Shown: positions 63,800 to 64,000 of the stretch, piece after piece | Layout: the number at the start of each line of letters is the position of its first letter | Position numbering within the stretch: the first letter of the stretch is position 1 | Assembly: GCF_946190275.1 (NCBI RefSeq) | Contig: NZ_CAMHZQ010000004.1 | Location: 62,001-126,000 of the forward strand | Direction of reading: 5' to 3' | Length of the DNA stretch: 64,000 nucleotides | Source: Streptococcus mitis | GTDB taxonomy: Bacteria > Bacillota > Bacilli > Lactobacillales > Streptococcaceae | Notes under the pieces: model-generated | The model's database searches: none | What the model was told of the DNA's origin: nothing | The model's input: only the letters and a program-made list of their open reading frames with translations | Made by a program: the position numbers and the translations under genes

Positions 63800-64000
63800 A
63801 TGTACAGTATTTCATTCCAAGAAGATTCACTATTACCAAGAGAAAGGCTGGCAAAAGAAGGAGTTGAAGCGCTCAGTAATCAAGAGTTGCTAGCTATTTT
63901 ACTCAGGACAGGAACACGTCAAGCTAGCGTTTTTGAAATTGCCCAGAAAGTCTTGAACAACCTTTCAAGCCTAACAGATTTGAAAAAAATGACCCTGCAG
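63800..64000 (+). CDS. radC: RadC/MPN-domain protein, N-terminal part
   Basis: The ATG at 63800 opens a frame that runs off the right edge (67 codons seen of about 226). It begins [20 protein letters not shown] and has the N-terminal helix-hairpin-helix-type segment [28 protein letters not shown]. In pneumococcus radC is among the late competence genes, consistent with the cin-box-like sequence upstream, though it is not required for transformation. The catalytic JAMM motif would lie outside the window. Confidence 0.93.

Overview
This window is a chromosomal segment of a mitis-group Streptococcus (S. pneumoniae / S. mitis / S. pseudopneumoniae lineage). The assignment rests on the lic/tar choline-teichoic acid locus, three BOX repeats, a perfect SigX (ComX) cin-box in front of dprA, a CiaR-type TTTAAG-N5-TTTAAG repeat and a gene order that I recall from the pneumococcal chromosome; no database search was possible.

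Layout. 1-3000: start of a PyrR-controlled uracil permease gene, rsmG, lemA and htpX. 3045-5172: an ABC-F protein gene behind a peptide-encoding attenuator leader, and a small unknown gene. 5340-12938: a DUF177 gene, nth, then the pyrimidine cluster pyrR-pyrB-carA-carB with a PyrR attenuator and a remarkable 447-nt, hairpin-packed carA-carB spacer. 13008-20749: two divergent operons for phosphocholine-decorated teichoic acid, tacF-licD1-licD2 leftward and tarI-tarJ-licA-licB-licC rightward from a CiaR-type promoter. 20796-24042: competence gene dprA, then topA framed by two inverted BOX elements. 24299-32070: DUF454, cutC and YjbR genes, then the leucine operon leuA-leuB-DUF1294-leuC-leuD and a YrdC-like gene, controlled by a leucine-rich leader peptide and attenuator. 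32269-40709: guaC, tRNA-Arg(CCG) and the rnc-smc-HAD-HAD-ftsY operon. 40755-45298 (minus): zwf and the glutamine transporter glnQ-glnPH. 45467-50163: a CPBP protease, uvrB, a flavodoxin-fold reductase, a broken GNAT gene and mutX. 50304-56139: an AT-rich complete ribose operon rbsRKDACB. 56353-59385 (minus): niaR, niaX, a pantothenate-type ECF component, coaC and coaB. 59611-64000: fhs, pcrA and the start of radC.

The accessory material is in 48464-56420. Two cargo blocks sit between duplicated gene ends. The flavodoxin gene lies between two 21-bp copies of the uvrB 3' end. The ribose operon lies between two diverged copies, about 205 bp each, of the mutX-niaR junction. This suggests a shared, transposase-free route of gene gain in a naturally transformable organism.

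The regulatory observations most worth following are: the structured carA-carB spacer, one hairpin of which resembles a PyrR site; the three-codon leader ORF and attenuator of the ABC-F gene; the leu leader peptide; a pcrA terminator whose loop and 3' arm carry a near cin-box and the radC ribosome-binding site; a hairpin that may bridge the ribosome-binding site to the start of the YjbR gene; a near-perfect second RbsR operator inside rbsK; and a promoter that would make coaB mRNA leaderless.
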